This document shows, piece by piece, positions 50,127-60,799 of a stretch of 64,000 bases of DNA. The stretch's first letter is position 1, and each line of letters opens with the position of its first letter. The notes under the pieces are model-generated. The model was given only the letters and a program-made list of their open reading frames with translations. It was not told where the DNA came from and ran no database searches. The position numbers were made by a program, and so were the translations under genes. Source of the stretch: Symbiodinium natans. Taxonomy: Eukaryota; Sar; Dinophyceae; Suessiales; Symbiodiniaceae. The DNA is taken from assembly GCA_905221605.1 (NCBI GenBank), contig CAJNDS010002745.1, positions 1,704,203 to 1,768,202 of the forward strand. Reading direction: 5' to 3'.

Positions 50127-50256
50127 CTAAAGCTCTCCAGGGCATGCTTTGCAAGCCAAAAGGCCAAGCACTTGGCTGTGCGCCACCGAGCCTGGAATCA
50201 GCTGGACCTCGTCGCCACTTGTGGGGTTTAGGGTAAGCATCCGAGCACATAGGGGA

Positions 50257-50367
50257 TAGGATTAGGGGGACCCTTGGGGAATATAAACCCTCTGAAGAAG
50301 GTCTCTGTTCAAGAGAGCCAGAAGAGGGTAAAGAAGGGGTTCCCTTTTAAGGGTCCCCCTTATCCTA
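50257..50367. mobile_element. Hairpin element M
   Basis: TAGGATTAGGGGGACCCTT on the left and AAGGGTCCCCCTTATCCTA on the right, 18 of 19 bp paired. 111 bp, single copy here. Confidence 0.72.
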
Positions 50368-50603
50368 CCTAGGAGCAAACCCAGGGTTGATTTGAGGGCG
50401 GACACCTACAGCAAACTGCAGAAAGTTGGCACATGGTTTAAGGATGATTAGAGCTGGGATTCCCTTTAGTGTACCTTCTAGGGTCTGGGGATAAGGATGT
50501 TCCGACTTGTTGGAGTTCACTGCCCTTTCCCGGCGGTTTGGCCTGCAAGGCAACGTTGAGCACCTCGGCACAAGTTTACCGTGAAACTCTGTCGTGTCCA
50601 GTG

Positions 50604-50715
50604 TAATATAGGCGCCTGAATCATCAGAATAGGGTTTGGGGGGGGGGTTATTGTAGTGTAACTACAAAGGGACCATAAGGGAATACTATTAGAAGTTATT
50701 CGGACGCCTATATTA
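50604..50715. mobile_element. Hairpin family P, copy 2 (reference copy)
   Basis: TAATATAGGCGCCTGAATCA on the left pairs with ATTCGGACGCCTATATTA on the right. The interior holds AATAGGGTTTGGGG, a telomere-like seed, and GGGACCATAAGGGAATACTA. Confidence 0.72.
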
Positions 50716-50849
50716 CTTTTTTGGCACGCTTGGGGTTTGGGATCCAGAGATTTGGCGAGTGGAGTAGAGTGCTTCGTAGGGCTCGAGTGTTGAGGGTCGA
50801 GTGTGTCGCCCAGGATCCCAGTTGTTGAGGAGAAAACCTTGAATATAAG

Positions 50850-50916
50850 AAAACAATATATATATATATGTATATATATATATTTGTATATGTGTGTGTG
50901 TGTATACGTATATATA

Positions 50917-50952
<36 letters not shown>

Positions 50953-50960
50953 TGTACATG
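50850..50960. repeat. TATA, GTGT and GTAT microsatellites
   Basis: Three adjacent simple repeats. The His/Thr/Tyr-rich minus frames (for example 50517-51038) are repeat-derived where they cross it. Confidence 0.9.
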
Positions 50961-51111
50961 TATATCTGCAGATTGTAGAATGTATGCTGGTGCACGAAGG
51001 AAAAACCCAAAACGTAACTTTATTCCAGGAAGAGGCATGTCTGAAAATTAAAGAGTAATGCGGTGGTACCCAGCTCAAATCGTTACTTTATTCTACGGTA
51101 CTTTTCTCAGA

Positions 51112-51366
51112 TTAACGAGTATTGGGCTCCCTGGTACGAGCCTGCTCCACCAACGGGATGACACTCGCAGGCATCGGCTTGTTCACATTCAGCAGGCGCT
51201 GGTCCTTGCGCAGCTTACTCGGCTGCCCGCAAAGCAAAACTCTACTTGGCGGTGCCTTAGAAGTAGCCTTATGAGCTACCCCAAGCAAAGGGGCAGCATA
51301 AAAGGCCCCGAAACCCTGAACCCCGTACAGGTAGTCCATATCAGCCTCGAGACAGATCTTCACTTT
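51112..51366 (-). other. Protein-like minus-strand frame, unknown
   Basis: About 83 codons including K-I-C-L-E-A-D-M-D-Y-L-Y-G-V-Q-G-F-G and L-L-N-V-N-K-P-M-P-A-S-V-I-P-L-V-E-Q. The composition is balanced and the island lacks repeats, so an exon or relic is possible. A 104-codon plus frame (51058-51372) overlaps. No domain is recognised. Confidence 0.22.
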
Positions 51367-51369
51367 GCC

Positions 51370-51822
51370 TAAGCCCTAAACCCGTAGACCCTAAGCCCTG
51401 AAACCCCAAAACCTACACCCTCAACCCGGATACCGAAAACCTCACCTGGGGGTTGGGGTTTCGGCGCAGGGTGTGGGGGATGTGTTAAGGTCGAGGGCTT
51501 GGTTGAGGGCTCCCGCAGAAGAGCCAACTTTATAACTTCCTAACTGGCAGACCCGGGGCTGTATGTACGTGCGAATTTACTCGGATGGCCCTTAAAACCC
51601 TCGGACAAACATCCCTAAATATGATCCTCTTGAACTCAAGAATAAGGGGACAACACAGAATATCTCCTGCGTATAGTTTAGGGCTGCAAGGGAATAGGGA
51701 CTTGGCTTCGGGAAAAATCCTGTCACCAACTCCCCAACCCGGTCGAGGTCCGTGTCGAAATGATCCAGCACCCAGCGGACCCATCTCTGTCCAGGCGCGA
51801 GAAGGATTGCCTTAGGTTTCAG
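51370..51822. other. Telomere-like words and unique spacer
   Basis: CCCTAAACCC words to about 51450, then unique sequence with opposing frames (51530-51784 minus, 51585-51815 plus). Neither is supported. Confidence 0.35.
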
Positions 51823-52002
51823 TAGGTCCTTAAGGGCGGGGGCTTATTTGGGGGGTAGGGTACCTAGGGAACCCTTAAGGAAGCTTAGGGAGCCTTAAGG
51901 AGTAGTGGGGGATAGGGTCCTTGAGGGCGGGGGGCTTCGTTGGGGGGTAGGTACCTAGGGAACCTTTAAGGAAGCTTAGGGAGCCTTAGGGAGTAGTGGG
52001 GA
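51823..52002. repeat. Exact-period 90-bp tandem duplication
   Basis: Units at 51823-51912 and 51913-52002 share TAGGGTACCTAGGGAACC, TTAAGGAAGCTTAGGGAGCC and GGAGTAGTGGGGA with about ten differences. Confidence 0.88.
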
Positions 52003-52089
52003 GTCTTACCCGGCACGTCGCCTGAGCTTTAGGGTATGAGGGGATTCAGTCTCCTGACCCCCATGAAGCCCGGAACCCTGAACAACCCC

Positions 52090-52243
52090 TACTTGGAGGC
52101 TCATGGTACTTAGTATCCCAATCATTACTGTACTTATAACCCAGTTGTAACCGCATTAGGGTACTTGAGGGGCTTATATGCGAGTTATAGCTACACTTAT
52201 AATATCTTATAATGGGTTACTAAGTACCCTGAACCTCCAAGTA
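52090..52243. mobile_element. Hairpin family E, copy 4, with TA flanks
   Basis: TA-CTTGGAGGCTCATGGTACTT on the left pairs with AAGTACCCTGAACCTCCAAG-TA on the right. This is the most complete copy. TA on both sides again suggests a mariner-type target duplication. The interior is rich in TTATAA words. Confidence 0.75.
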
Positions 52244-52948
52244 AGCCCAATCCGAAGCTTCACATGGGCCTGCCAGACCCCGGCGAAGGCCGTAAAGGAC
52301 GCACACCGCGCGTGAACGGACCTGAGAAAGGAAGAACGAAAGAACGTAGGAGAGACCCTAAACCCTAAACCCTAAGACAGGGCGAGAGAGAGAGAGAGAG
52401 AGGGAGATCCGGGGAGAGAGCGAACGGGAGAAAGCAAGAGATGGAGAGAGGTCAAACTCAGCATGTCTCTACCTAGACTCAATTGGCATTCTCGGTAGCC
52501 ATACAAGGCCCTAAAACCTAAACCTTAAACCCTAAACCAGGGGTAAAAAGGGGATGGATGGTTTTGGCTCTCAATTAGGCTCCTTTTCTTGGCAAAATGG
52601 CAGCTTTCCCCCGCCTACGTCACCCTTTACGGCGGGATTGTATAGGGTACCTAATTCCGTAATTATCCTGACTATCCTGAACCCTAAACCCTAAACCCTA
52701 CTAAGAACGACTACCTCTCGACAGGCGGCGGCGGCCACAGCCAGGGTTTTGCTTTGCCCTGGAAGTCCATAAGGCCTCGGGGGCTTCGGCGCGGAAGGGA
52801 ACTTTGCGGGTTTTAGGGTTTAGGGTTTGGGGAACACAAGTTCTACAGAGAGAGAGAGAGAGAGCGTTTAGGGTCTAGAAGGAAGGAACAAACCTGTCAC
52901 AGAGAGTAAGAGAGAGAGAGAGAGAGAGAGAGACAACAACACAGGACA
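52244..52948. other. GA microsatellites and scattered telomere-like words
   Basis: GA runs at 52383-52440, 52849-52865 and 52900-52935. Short CCCTAAA tracts at 52356-52372, 52520-52535 and 52676-52702. TTTAGGG at 52810-52830. No gene is seen. Confidence 0.7.
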
Positions 52949-53822
52949 ACAATACACTATCAATATATATATAATATTAGGCTGATGCCTTTAGTGTTCT
53001 TTTTGCTTAGTTTCCATGTGCAGTACTAAAAAACAAAGCAAAACTTATTGTTTATATTCGTCCTTAAGCTAAAACATACGTGTCTTGCGCCAGCCTTGCG
53101 CGTCCCTTGCGCCACCCTTGGGCGCGCGTCCAGCCCACCAACCTAAACCTGGTTTGGGGGCGGACGTGGGGAGCGAAGTAGCCGGGAAGACAAATCCCGA
53201 CTTTCATTCGGGAGGCCGGGCTTCGACTCTCACAAGCGCAGAAGACAGGCAAGGCTAGCTTCTCCACACGAAAGGCGCAATGCATCGACTGTCGCCCTTC
53301 TTAGCCCTTGCGCTCGCCCTTGTCCCCTTGCGCCATGCCATGGTTCAATGCTATTAACATTTGTATGGCCGGCCCAATCTGAGACAAGAGGCGGGGGATT
53401 AGAGCAACATGACTTAATTCTGCGGAAGATTGGCCAGAAGAATTTTCCAAACTTGACATCCTGACGCAACCCCGTCTTGCGTCAAATTTCCAAAAATGCT
53501 GAGATCTTGTCGCGACCTGATGTCTTGCGTCAAAAGGAATGTCGCCCGAAATTTCAGTTAAAACATCGCCTAAAACTTCACCCAAAGCTTAGCCCAAATC
53601 TGCCCTTTGGCGGCCTGACATCTCCGCCCGCCCGAAGGGCTCGAGGTCCGCCGCAATCTTTTCCATCATGTTGCGGGACATGGCCTGAGCATGACAGTAC
53701 AAGTATATAAATCACAGGTTGCTGGCTTCCACTTCTTGGGGTCTGACGCGGCACTGGACGGAACTGAATGAGGAAGCTAGATTTTGCTGAAGCTGGGGCA
53801 AAGCAGACAAAGTCACGAGAAC
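52949..53822. other. Start of the repeat-free island
   Basis: Unique sequence with many CTTGCGCC/CTTGCGTC words (about 53085-53120, 53300-53340 and 53475-53535). Opposing frames are open (53301-53585 minus, 53477-53710 plus). None is convincing. Confidence 0.3.
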
Positions 53823-53984
53823 ATGTCGGCTTTCTTGGCGATTGTAGTGGTGCTAGCAGGCACGTTGCACATGGCTGTTGCAGCCTTCATACCCCAGCGC
53901 CTGGGGAATGCCACATTCGCAGACTGTTCCGTCACTTATGCCTTTCCTTTAATGGGGTGCACTTCCGTGATGGGGTACACGTAG
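53823..53984 (+). CDS. Small predicted secreted or plastid-targeted hypothetical protein
   Basis: ATG at 53823 encodes M-S-A-F-L-A-I-V-V-V-L-A-G-T-L-H-M-A-V-A, a good signal peptide (hydrophobic core, small residues at the end). A-F-I-P-Q follows. Phe just after a signal cleavage site is the usual first residue of transit peptides in complex red-derived plastids, including dinoflagellates. That fit is suggestive only. The frame stops after 53 codons. Another frame stays open beyond (V-H-V-A-F-D-I-K-P), so the gene may be frameshifted or spliced. Confidence 0.3.
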   Translation: MSAFLAIVVVLAGTLHMAVAAFIPQRLGNATFADCSVTYAFPLMGCTSVMGYT

Positions 53985-55018
53985 CCTTTGATATCAAACC
54001 GCAAGCAAGCTCAAGTCCTTGGCATCTGCAGGCTCTCTTTCACACTCCTTGGCCATGTCAGCCTTACTCGCACAATTCAACCCGTGTCCTTGCTCTTGCC
54101 CTTTTTTGCGCCCTCAAATGTGTGTGAGTGAAGATCAGCCGGGTTACGCCAGTTCACCCGCCAGGTCCGAAGCAGAATTTTTCTTAACGCGAGGGCGACT
54201 GCCATTCTTCTCACAGCAAGCACCAATGAACGAGGATGAAAGTTCCTCCAGAAGAGCATTGTCTGCTACAGAAACAAAACTGAAGAATGGTTGATTGTGA
54301 GTGGTAGTGAGTGAGTCAGCTTTATCTGAGAATTCATGAGAGCGAGCAGTTCTGAGTTCTGTTGGATGTGTTGGATTTGTGCTCACTGAGAGAATATGAA
54401 AGTTAGATAGGTTGAATCGACCACGCAAGGTCTGGCCGTCAGCTGGTCTCTCCAGAACTGCTGGTCATCGATGCTGTGCTTAGCTCCCGATTGCTGATTC
54501 AGGCAATGCTGTTTAAACTCTGTGTAGCTGCTGCTGAAGCACCCTTGGGCTTCTCCTCACGTTCGTGTCATGATGTGGGTTTATTCGCTCAAGTGACGTG
54601 AGTGGTCCTTGAATGATGGCATGAACAGAATATTACAACACATCAATGTCATCGCAGTCCTTTGACGACATTTTTCAGAATAGTAGAAAGTATATAACAC
54701 CTTGACAGAGGGCCTTCTTTATACACACACACACACACTCGTAGCCAGTCCGCTTGGGCAGGCTTTTTGGAACAATGTCCGATTGGGCAACAGTGTGAAG
54801 ACGACAGGACAAACGCCTCAAGTTCAGTGTGAAGGGTGGAGATCGTACATAAATCATGGACAGAATCGGGACTCGATGCTGGGGGTCTACACCGAGCGGC
54901 ATCTACAACAACCTAGCTGGCACCTGCACTTGCATGAATGAATGCAACCCAGCAACGGTCTCCACATGACAAAACACTCGAGAACAATGATGAATGATTC
55001 TCTGACGCCTGTGTTTTT
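53985..55018. other. Unique sequence in the repeat-free island
   Basis: Opposing frames at 54144-54428 (minus, 94 aa) and 54702-54941 (plus, 79 aa, beginning in an ACAC run at 54721-54739). Nothing recognisable. Confidence 0.3.
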
Positions 55019-55570
55019 TGGATTAACATGCGCTTGCAAGTACCATCTGTTCGCAGAAACTACTCCCTATACTTGAACTGTCAAAACTGTTTTGCGTGTG
55101 TGTGTGTGTGCGTGTTTTTGTGATTTGTTTTGCATTGATGTTTGCTGGTTGAACTGGTTGCTTGTATTTACTGGATTGGCATGCGCTTGCAAGTACAATC
55201 TGTTCGCAGAAACTGCTCCCTACACTTGAACTGTCAAAATTGTTTTCGCGTGCTTGTTTTGTGACCATTGTTCGCATTGATAAATTTGTGGGCTGGTTGC
55301 CTGTGTTTGTTTGGATTAACATGCACTTGCAAGTCCAGTCTGTTCGCAGAAGCTACTCCCTACACTTGAACTGTCAAGTTGCTTTGGTGTGTGTGTTTTT
55401 TTGTGATCATTGTTCGCATTTATGTTTTTGTGGGCCAGTTGCCTGTATGTGTTGGATTGTCACGCGCTTGCAAGTCCAGTCTGTTCGCAGAAACTACTCC
55501 TTACACTTGAACTGCCAAACTTGTTTTGCGCTGATTTTTGTGATCATTGTTCGCATTGATGTTTACTCCA
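55019..55570. repeat. Four-unit satellite, period about 140-152 bp
   Basis: Units begin with TGGATT at about 55020, 55172, 55312 and 55453. Each contains CGCTTGCAAGT, TCTGTTCGCAGAAACTACTC, ACTTGAACTGTCAAA and TTGTGATCATTGTTCGCATT. The last unit is truncated. The 153-codon frame at 55162-55623 is just the repeat read through. Confidence 0.9.
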
Positions 55571-56280
55571 ACCACTGTATTGAAAGCGATCAAAGTGCGT
55601 TCATCGATTCACTCCAGACATGAGTGGTCAGGAAGCAACGTTCGAGACGTGACTTCAAGTTTAAAATTGAAAGTTCACAGTTGTCAGGGTTTACTCTTGA
55701 AGTCTAGGGCTTATTTGTGAGACACATCCTCCACGGCGTCGACCAGTAGAGCTCCTCCTGGTATGCCTCGGCGAGGTTTGGGTTCCGCTTTCTAAGAGAC
55801 TACTCAAAATATTCTCCAACACTTCAAGGTCTTAAGCCGCTTAAACCCTTAACTTCCTAACCCTAAAGCAATGTGTTCGCGAAAGGAAAACCATGAACCC
55901 TAAATCCTAACCGCTAAAGCCTCAATGAACTCTACCTGGGTTCAGAATCAGGGCAACAGAACCTGAGGCTGCCGGATTGTAGATTGCGTAGCGTGTGGCC
56001 CGAGCCACGCCATTCAATCATCCAAATTAATAAAGCCCTACCCAATCTTTACTTATACCAAATCCCTCATATCACGAAGCCAAGCTCCCAAGCCCGATGT
56101 TTCTGGATTTTGAAACCTGAGGCATCCGCATCCTCCTTCTCATCCTCTGTGAGATCTTCCCAGCGTCTCTTCCTCAGGGTGAGTGAAAGTGCTATCTACC
56201 ACTTGATCGGTTCGTCTTGCCTGTGGCCGGCTGCTGTCACAAGCCTCCAGCGAGTCGAAATCAGACGTTGATGCTGCTCT
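55571..56280. other. Unique sequence in the repeat-free island
   Basis: A plus frame at 55984-56271 (95 aa) lies opposite a minus strand that also reads protein-like (E-D-L-T-E-D-E-K-E-D-A-D-A-S-G). The minus reading fits the relic next door. Telomere-like words occur only at about 55845-55905. Confidence 0.3.
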
Positions 56281-57190
56281 ATGACTTTTGCAGAGTCAGG
56301 CGTGCCTCCGTCTCCATCATCTCCTCCTGAGCCTCATGCAGGGGCTTGCATGAGAATGCTTGTTAAGTGCTTCTGCAGGACTTTCTTTGTAGGCGGTCTG
56401 AAGGTCAGGTGTGCCTCCGTCTCCGTCATCTCCTCCTGAGCCTGAGTCAGGCGTACATGAGACGGTTTCTTTTTATGCTTCTGCGACGAGCGCTGAGAGC
56501 AAGGCTGGGGTGTCGCACGCTACTTCTTCTTCTTCACGGTCCTGTCAGAGTTAAATTTGACGCAGGACTTTGTTGTAGGCGGTCTGAGGGTCAGGGGTGC
56601 CTCCGTCTCCGTCATTTGCTGCTGAGCCTGAGTCAGGCGAACGGCGTACGTGAGACGGTTTCTTTTCGCGCTTCTGCGACGAGTGCTGAGAGCAAGGCTG
56701 CCCTTCAAGCACGCCGAGTCTGTCTCACTCCCACTGGATGAACTTCCCAGCAATGAGGATGAAGAAGAACACTCTTCGGACAAAATGCCGCCCATTTCCG
56801 GACCTTATCTTCCACTTGTCTCAAGGCTGCCCTTTGTCTCTTTACCGTGGTCTGTCGCGTACGCAACAACTCACGAAGGTCACCTTTCCCGCGGCTGTAC
56901 TGTGCACGCGCGACGCGAAGGGCCCGCTGGGTTGCATCCAAGCTTGACAGCGGCACGGTGAAACAAAGTGATAGATCAAGGAAGGACGATCATAGGAGAG
57001 CAGAAACTTGAATGTGGCAAGAGATGCGCAAGGCTCATAATCTCAAAGTTGTTTTTATCTATCAGAGCTGCATTGCGCGGCAGCATGCAACGCAGCATCT
57101 GACTGTTAAAGCCGGCTGCTAAACATGCAAGGAATACCAAGTCGATCTGCTTTGCATATACAATATGAAACCTCCGAGCGCGCATGGATT
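56281..57190 (-). pseudogene. Frameshifted coding relic with internal repeats, unknown protein
   Basis: Minus-strand segments in order. 57185-56976 gives M-R-A-R-R-F-H-I-V-Y-A-K-Q-I-D-L-V-F-L-A and a TAG-terminated acceptor-like TTATCTTCATAG just upstream. 56956-56790 gives a basic, coiled-coil-like stretch (A-L-R-V-A-R-A-Q-Y-S-R-G-K-G-D-L-R-E-L-L). 56795-56520 gives a poly-Ser patch, then R-L-T-Q-A-Q-Q-Q-M-T-E-T-E-A-P-L-T-L-R-P. The last motif recurs twice downstream (about 56462-56366 and 56345-56285) in diverged form, so the C-terminal part is a tandem repeat. At least two frameshifts separate the segments. Family unknown. Confidence 0.45.
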
Positions 57191-57870
57191 GAATTCCAGG
57201 GCTGGCCTATGAAGATAACCGATAAAAAATAAATGACGACTGTGAAAGAACAAAATAAAACTACATGAGGAAAGCAATAAGGATTATACGTTCATAGGTT
57301 CGTTGTTTTGGGTATGTGGCTGCGCTACTTTTCTTCCTTATCGATTTTCTTCGAGGCTGCAAACTCAACACCCCAAACTCAACACCCCAAGCAATTTTGA
57401 AGCAGATTTTCAAACCTATGAGCTTTTAGCAAACCCCCCATGGTTTAGGCAGGGGTCTAGGTTTTGGTTCTTGTATGTTCCTGCTTTTTCTCGTATTTTC
57501 ATGGTTTAGGGTTTAGGGGTTTAGGGTTTAGTTTTTTTTTATTCTCGCCCAAAACCATAAAAAGTACGATAACAACCTAAAGCAAGCACGAAAAAAGAAT
57601 CATCAGCCGCAGGGGCGGTTTTTTTTTGGGGGGGGTTCGCAGGATAATGAACGTTAACAAAGATAACAAAATGATAAAATATTATAAGAAATGGAGTCAA
57701 CTAAAACGATGATAAAGATGATAGAAACATGCAAAAGCTCACAAAGATGATAAAGCAAAAACATGGGTCAACAAAATAAACGATGATAAAAGAGCCCGCT
57801 CTCATATATGTATATGTATATATACATACGTATTTCTTACCAGACATACTGAAAGAACGAAAGAAATAGA
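57191..57870. other. Unique AT-leaning sequence with one TTTAGGG tract
   Basis: Short frames only. TTTAGGG words at 57503-57530, T8 and G8 runs near 57530 and 57628, and many GATGATAAA words at 57660-57790. Confidence 0.4.
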
Positions 57871-57873
57871 AAC

Positions 57874-57874
<1 letters not shown>

Positions 57875-57928
<54 letters not shown>

Positions 57929-58080
57929 CAGAGACAGAGACAGAGACAGAGACAGAGACAGAGACAGAGACAGAGACAGAGACAGAGAGCCGCTCAGAGA
58001 GCCAAGGAGACAAGGTTGCCAAATGGAGGTACTGTACCCTTTCTTTGATGGCGGGGGGGGGGGGGGGGGGGGTGGTACTA
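57875..58080. repeat. GA and GACAGA microsatellites, poly(G)
   Basis: GA at 57880-57910, GACAGA hexamers at 57910-57985 and a G run at 58051-58073. The Ser/Leu and Ser/Val minus frames are artefacts. Confidence 0.93.
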
Positions 58081-58149
58081 TTGTCATGCGAGTAATTCCT
58101 CCAGGAGAAGATTAGGAGTACCCTTGACGTGGAACTACATATGGACGTA

Positions 58150-58700
58150 TTCTATGGTGTGCGCGTGTCCGTCTGTGTCTGTGTGTCCGTCTGTGTCCGT
58201 GTGTCATGTGTCTGTGCGTCTGTGCGTCTCTGGGTCTCGTGTCCCTGTGTCCCTGTGTCCCTGTGTCTCTGTGTCTCTGTGTCTCTGTGTCTCTGTGTCT
58301 CTGTGTCTCGGTGTCTCCGTGTCTCCGTCTCGCTGTGTCTCTGTGTCTCTGTGTCTCTGTGTCTCTGTGTCTCTGTGTCTCTGTGTCTCTGTGTCTCTGT
58401 GTCTCTGTGTCTCTGTGTCTCTGTGTCTCTGTGTCTCTGTGTCTCTGTGTCTCCGTGTCTCTGTGTCTCTGCGTCCGTGTCTGTCCGTAAGCATGTGCGT
58501 GCGTGTGTGTTGTGTTTGTGTTTGTGCTTGTGCTGGTGCTGGTGCTGGTGCTGCTGCTTGTGCTTGTGCTTGTGCTTGTGCTTTGTGCTTTGTGCTTTGT
58601 GCTTTGTGTTTTGTGCTTTGTGCTTTGTGCTTTGTGCTTTGTGCTTTGTGCTTGTGCTTGTGCTTGTGCTTGTGCCTGTGCCTGTGCTTGTTCACGTGCG
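58150..58700. repeat. Evolving microsatellite: CTCTGTGT, then CTTGTG, then CTTTGTG
   Basis: An 8-bp unit CTCTGTGT at about 58200-58480, 6-bp CTTGTG/CTGGTG at 58520-58580, 7-bp CTTTGTG at 58580-58650, then 6-bp again to 58690. Frames of up to about 200 codons on both strands are repeat-derived. Confidence 0.93.
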
Positions 58701-58859
58701 TGTGTCTTCGGAGGCTATTGCGCCCTGAATCTTATTCCCCTATATAAGCCTATATATATATATATACCTTATGTAGTCCCCATATACAGCTCATACATAA
58801 TCCCTAAAAACCCATGAGGTTCCTTTTTAAGGGTCCCTCCTTGAGTCCCTTGAGTTCCC

Positions 58860-59400
58860 CATACCTTAAACCCTAAACCCTAAACCCTAAACCCTAAACC
58901 CTACACCCTAAACCCTAAACCCTAAACCCTAAACCCTAAACCCTAAACCCTACCTGGCAAAAGCCCTGCTAAAGTTGCTGCCGGCAGGCCAGCCTCAATC
59001 AGCTGATACGCAAGCTCCAACTGAACAGCTTGGTCCTTTCTGGCAAGGCCAGGTAGCAGGTTTAGGGTTTAGGGTTAAGGGGGCTTCGGGTCTCCCCCTA
59101 AACCCTAAACCCTAAACCCTAAACCCTAAACCCTAAACCCTAAACCCTAAACCCTAAACCCTAAACCCTAAACCCTAAACCCTAAACCCTAAACCCTAAA
59201 CCCCCCCCAAACCCTTTCGGATGGCGAACCTCCAGCATGCAGCGCGCAGCACAAAGGTGCTGTCTGCCGGGGAGGCGGTCCTGTGCTTTGGGGCTTCGGG
59301 ATTAAGGGGGCTTTCAGGGGTTTAGGGTTTAGGGTTTAGGGGTTAGGGTTTAGGGTTTAGGGTTAATCCAGGTTTAGGGTTCAGGGTTTACGGCCTCGGG
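58860..59400. repeat. CCCTAAA tracts then TTTAGGG
   Basis: C-strand at 58862-58952 and 59096-59205 (about 15 perfect units). G-strand at 59058-59078 and 59318-59400. Confidence 0.94.
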
Positions 59401-59531
59401 ATTAACGGGGGGGGGCTTCAAGAGTTTCACGGGCTTAGGGTTCAACAACTTTGTGGGCAAAGTGATGGCAGTAGCTGGACCACCAACTCCCCATCCACTT
59501 TTGTTTATCTCAGAGTGAGGCTCTGATGGGC

Positions 59532-60100
59532 CTAGGAAAAGGCCGGATTCCGAGAACTTCGTCTTCGGATCCGGCGATGCTTTGCCCAAATGGGCACGCC
59601 CAGAGCCCAGGCAGCGGTTAGGGCAGAGGTATCTGCATCCACCATTCGACGGGTGTAGGAACTGTGGAAGTGTGCAAAGAAGGCGCACATGGCAGATTGA
59701 ACGCAGACGGCGACACTTGCAGCCTGTCGGCAAGGTGGGCCACCGCAAAGCAGGTGATGGCCCAGAACAGCGAGTAGCCGCCGAAGGCGGCCGTCCAAAG
59801 AATTTCGACATTCGAGGCTCCAGGTGGGCTCCCTGAGACAGGGTCGAGATAGCTCGGCACAAACATCGACCAGCTCAGTCCAAACAGGACGAGGCCGATC
59901 GTGCTGAACATGGCGGCGGGGCAGAAGCGGGGTGGGTGGCTTCGGGTTGAAGCGCTTCAACCACGAGTTGAGCCAGTGAGGTTTCTCAGTCGCAAAAACC
60001 GGGCATGGAATGTATCAGCTCATCTATGGTTGTCAGTATGCTTGCGGCGATTGCATCCCGATCGCCTCGCGGCTGCAGCTCAGGAGTGGGGTTGAGGGGT
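59532..60100 (-). pseudogene. Frameshifted relic of a probable membrane protein
   Basis: Minus-strand segments: 60090-60000, A-I-A-A-S-I-L-T-T-I-D-E-L-I-H-S-M-P-G. Then, past a T5 run, 59994-59935, A-T-E-K-P-H-W-L-N-S-W-L-K-R-F-N-P-K-P. Then 59911-59700, starting at ATG in a GCCGCC context, with two likely membrane helices (T-I-G-L-V-L-F-G-L-S-W-S-M-F-V-P-S-Y-L and G-G-Y-S-L-F-W-A-I-T-C-F-A-V-A-H-L-A). Then 59715-59590, another frame, A-M-C-A-F-F-A-H-F-H-S-S-Y-T-R-R-M-V-D-A. The breaks lie at or near homopolymers (a T5 run, a C-rich stretch), so assembly indels are possible. GC-rich codon use suits a dinoflagellate. I cannot name the family. Confidence 0.45.
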
Positions 60101-60670
60101 TTAGGGTTTAGGGCTAGGGGTTTAGGGTTTACGATTTAAGGCTTCAGGAGGTTGAGAAGCAACCTCGAAACAACAGGCTTTGGGGTTTGTGGGCTTAGGA
60201 ATTGGATAACAGGAAGCAAGGCTCAGGAAACCGAACGAGTGAAAATACAAGTAGCAAACAATCGACCCTGCAACCCTAAACCCTAAACCCTAAACCCTAC
60301 TACTGAGCTCTGAGCAAGCCCTACACCCTAAATCCCAGGCCCTATAAGCGCTAAACCCTTAACCGCAGACCCTAGACCCTAGACCCTAAACCCTAAACCC
60401 TAAACCCTAAACCCTAAGCCCTAAACCCTAAACCCTAAACCCTAAACCCTAAACCCTTAACCGAACCCCCGATCCTAAACTCCCAGACCAAGGATCATCA
60501 TCGGGCGCCAACCCCTCACGCCCCCGAGTTCAGAGTTTCCAAAGACCTCAAACCCAGGGTTAGGGTTTAGGGTTTAGGGTTTAGGGTTTAGGGTTTAGGG
60601 TTTAGGGTTTAGGGTTTAGGGTTTAGGGTTTAGGGTTTAGGGTTTAGGGTTTAGGGTTTAGGGATAGGGC
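60088..60670. repeat. Telomere-like tracts, both orientations
   Basis: TTTAGGG at 60098-60135, CCCTAAA at 60272-60300 and 60372-60462, and a near-perfect TTTAGGG array of about 14 units at 60558-60662. Confidence 0.93.
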
Positions 60671-60799
60671 TTAGGGTTTCACAACGCCTCTTGACGGGCG
60701 CGCCTCTGCAGACACTTGCGCGTAGTCGCCCCACAGCACGGCATTGAGAAAGCCCATCTCCTTATGTCGGTCACAGGTTAGGCAAGAGCCCGCAAGCAT

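Noticed and set aside
50517-51078. 121-173 codon minus frames rich in Tyr, His, Thr and Ile
   Set aside because: They run through TATA and GTAT microsatellites; only the short flanks are non-repetitive.
52949-57540. Dinoflagellate spliced-leader relic
   Set aside because: I looked for the conserved leader ending in TTTGGCTCAAG and saw no convincing match on either strand.
57701-58087. 128-codon Ser/Leu frame
   Set aside because: It is GA/GACAGA microsatellite read on the minus strand.
58124-58747. 200-codon Cys/Val/Ser frames near 58.2-58.7 kb and their 163-codon antisense
   Set aside because: They translate an 8-, 6- and 7-bp microsatellite; several frames and both strands are open.
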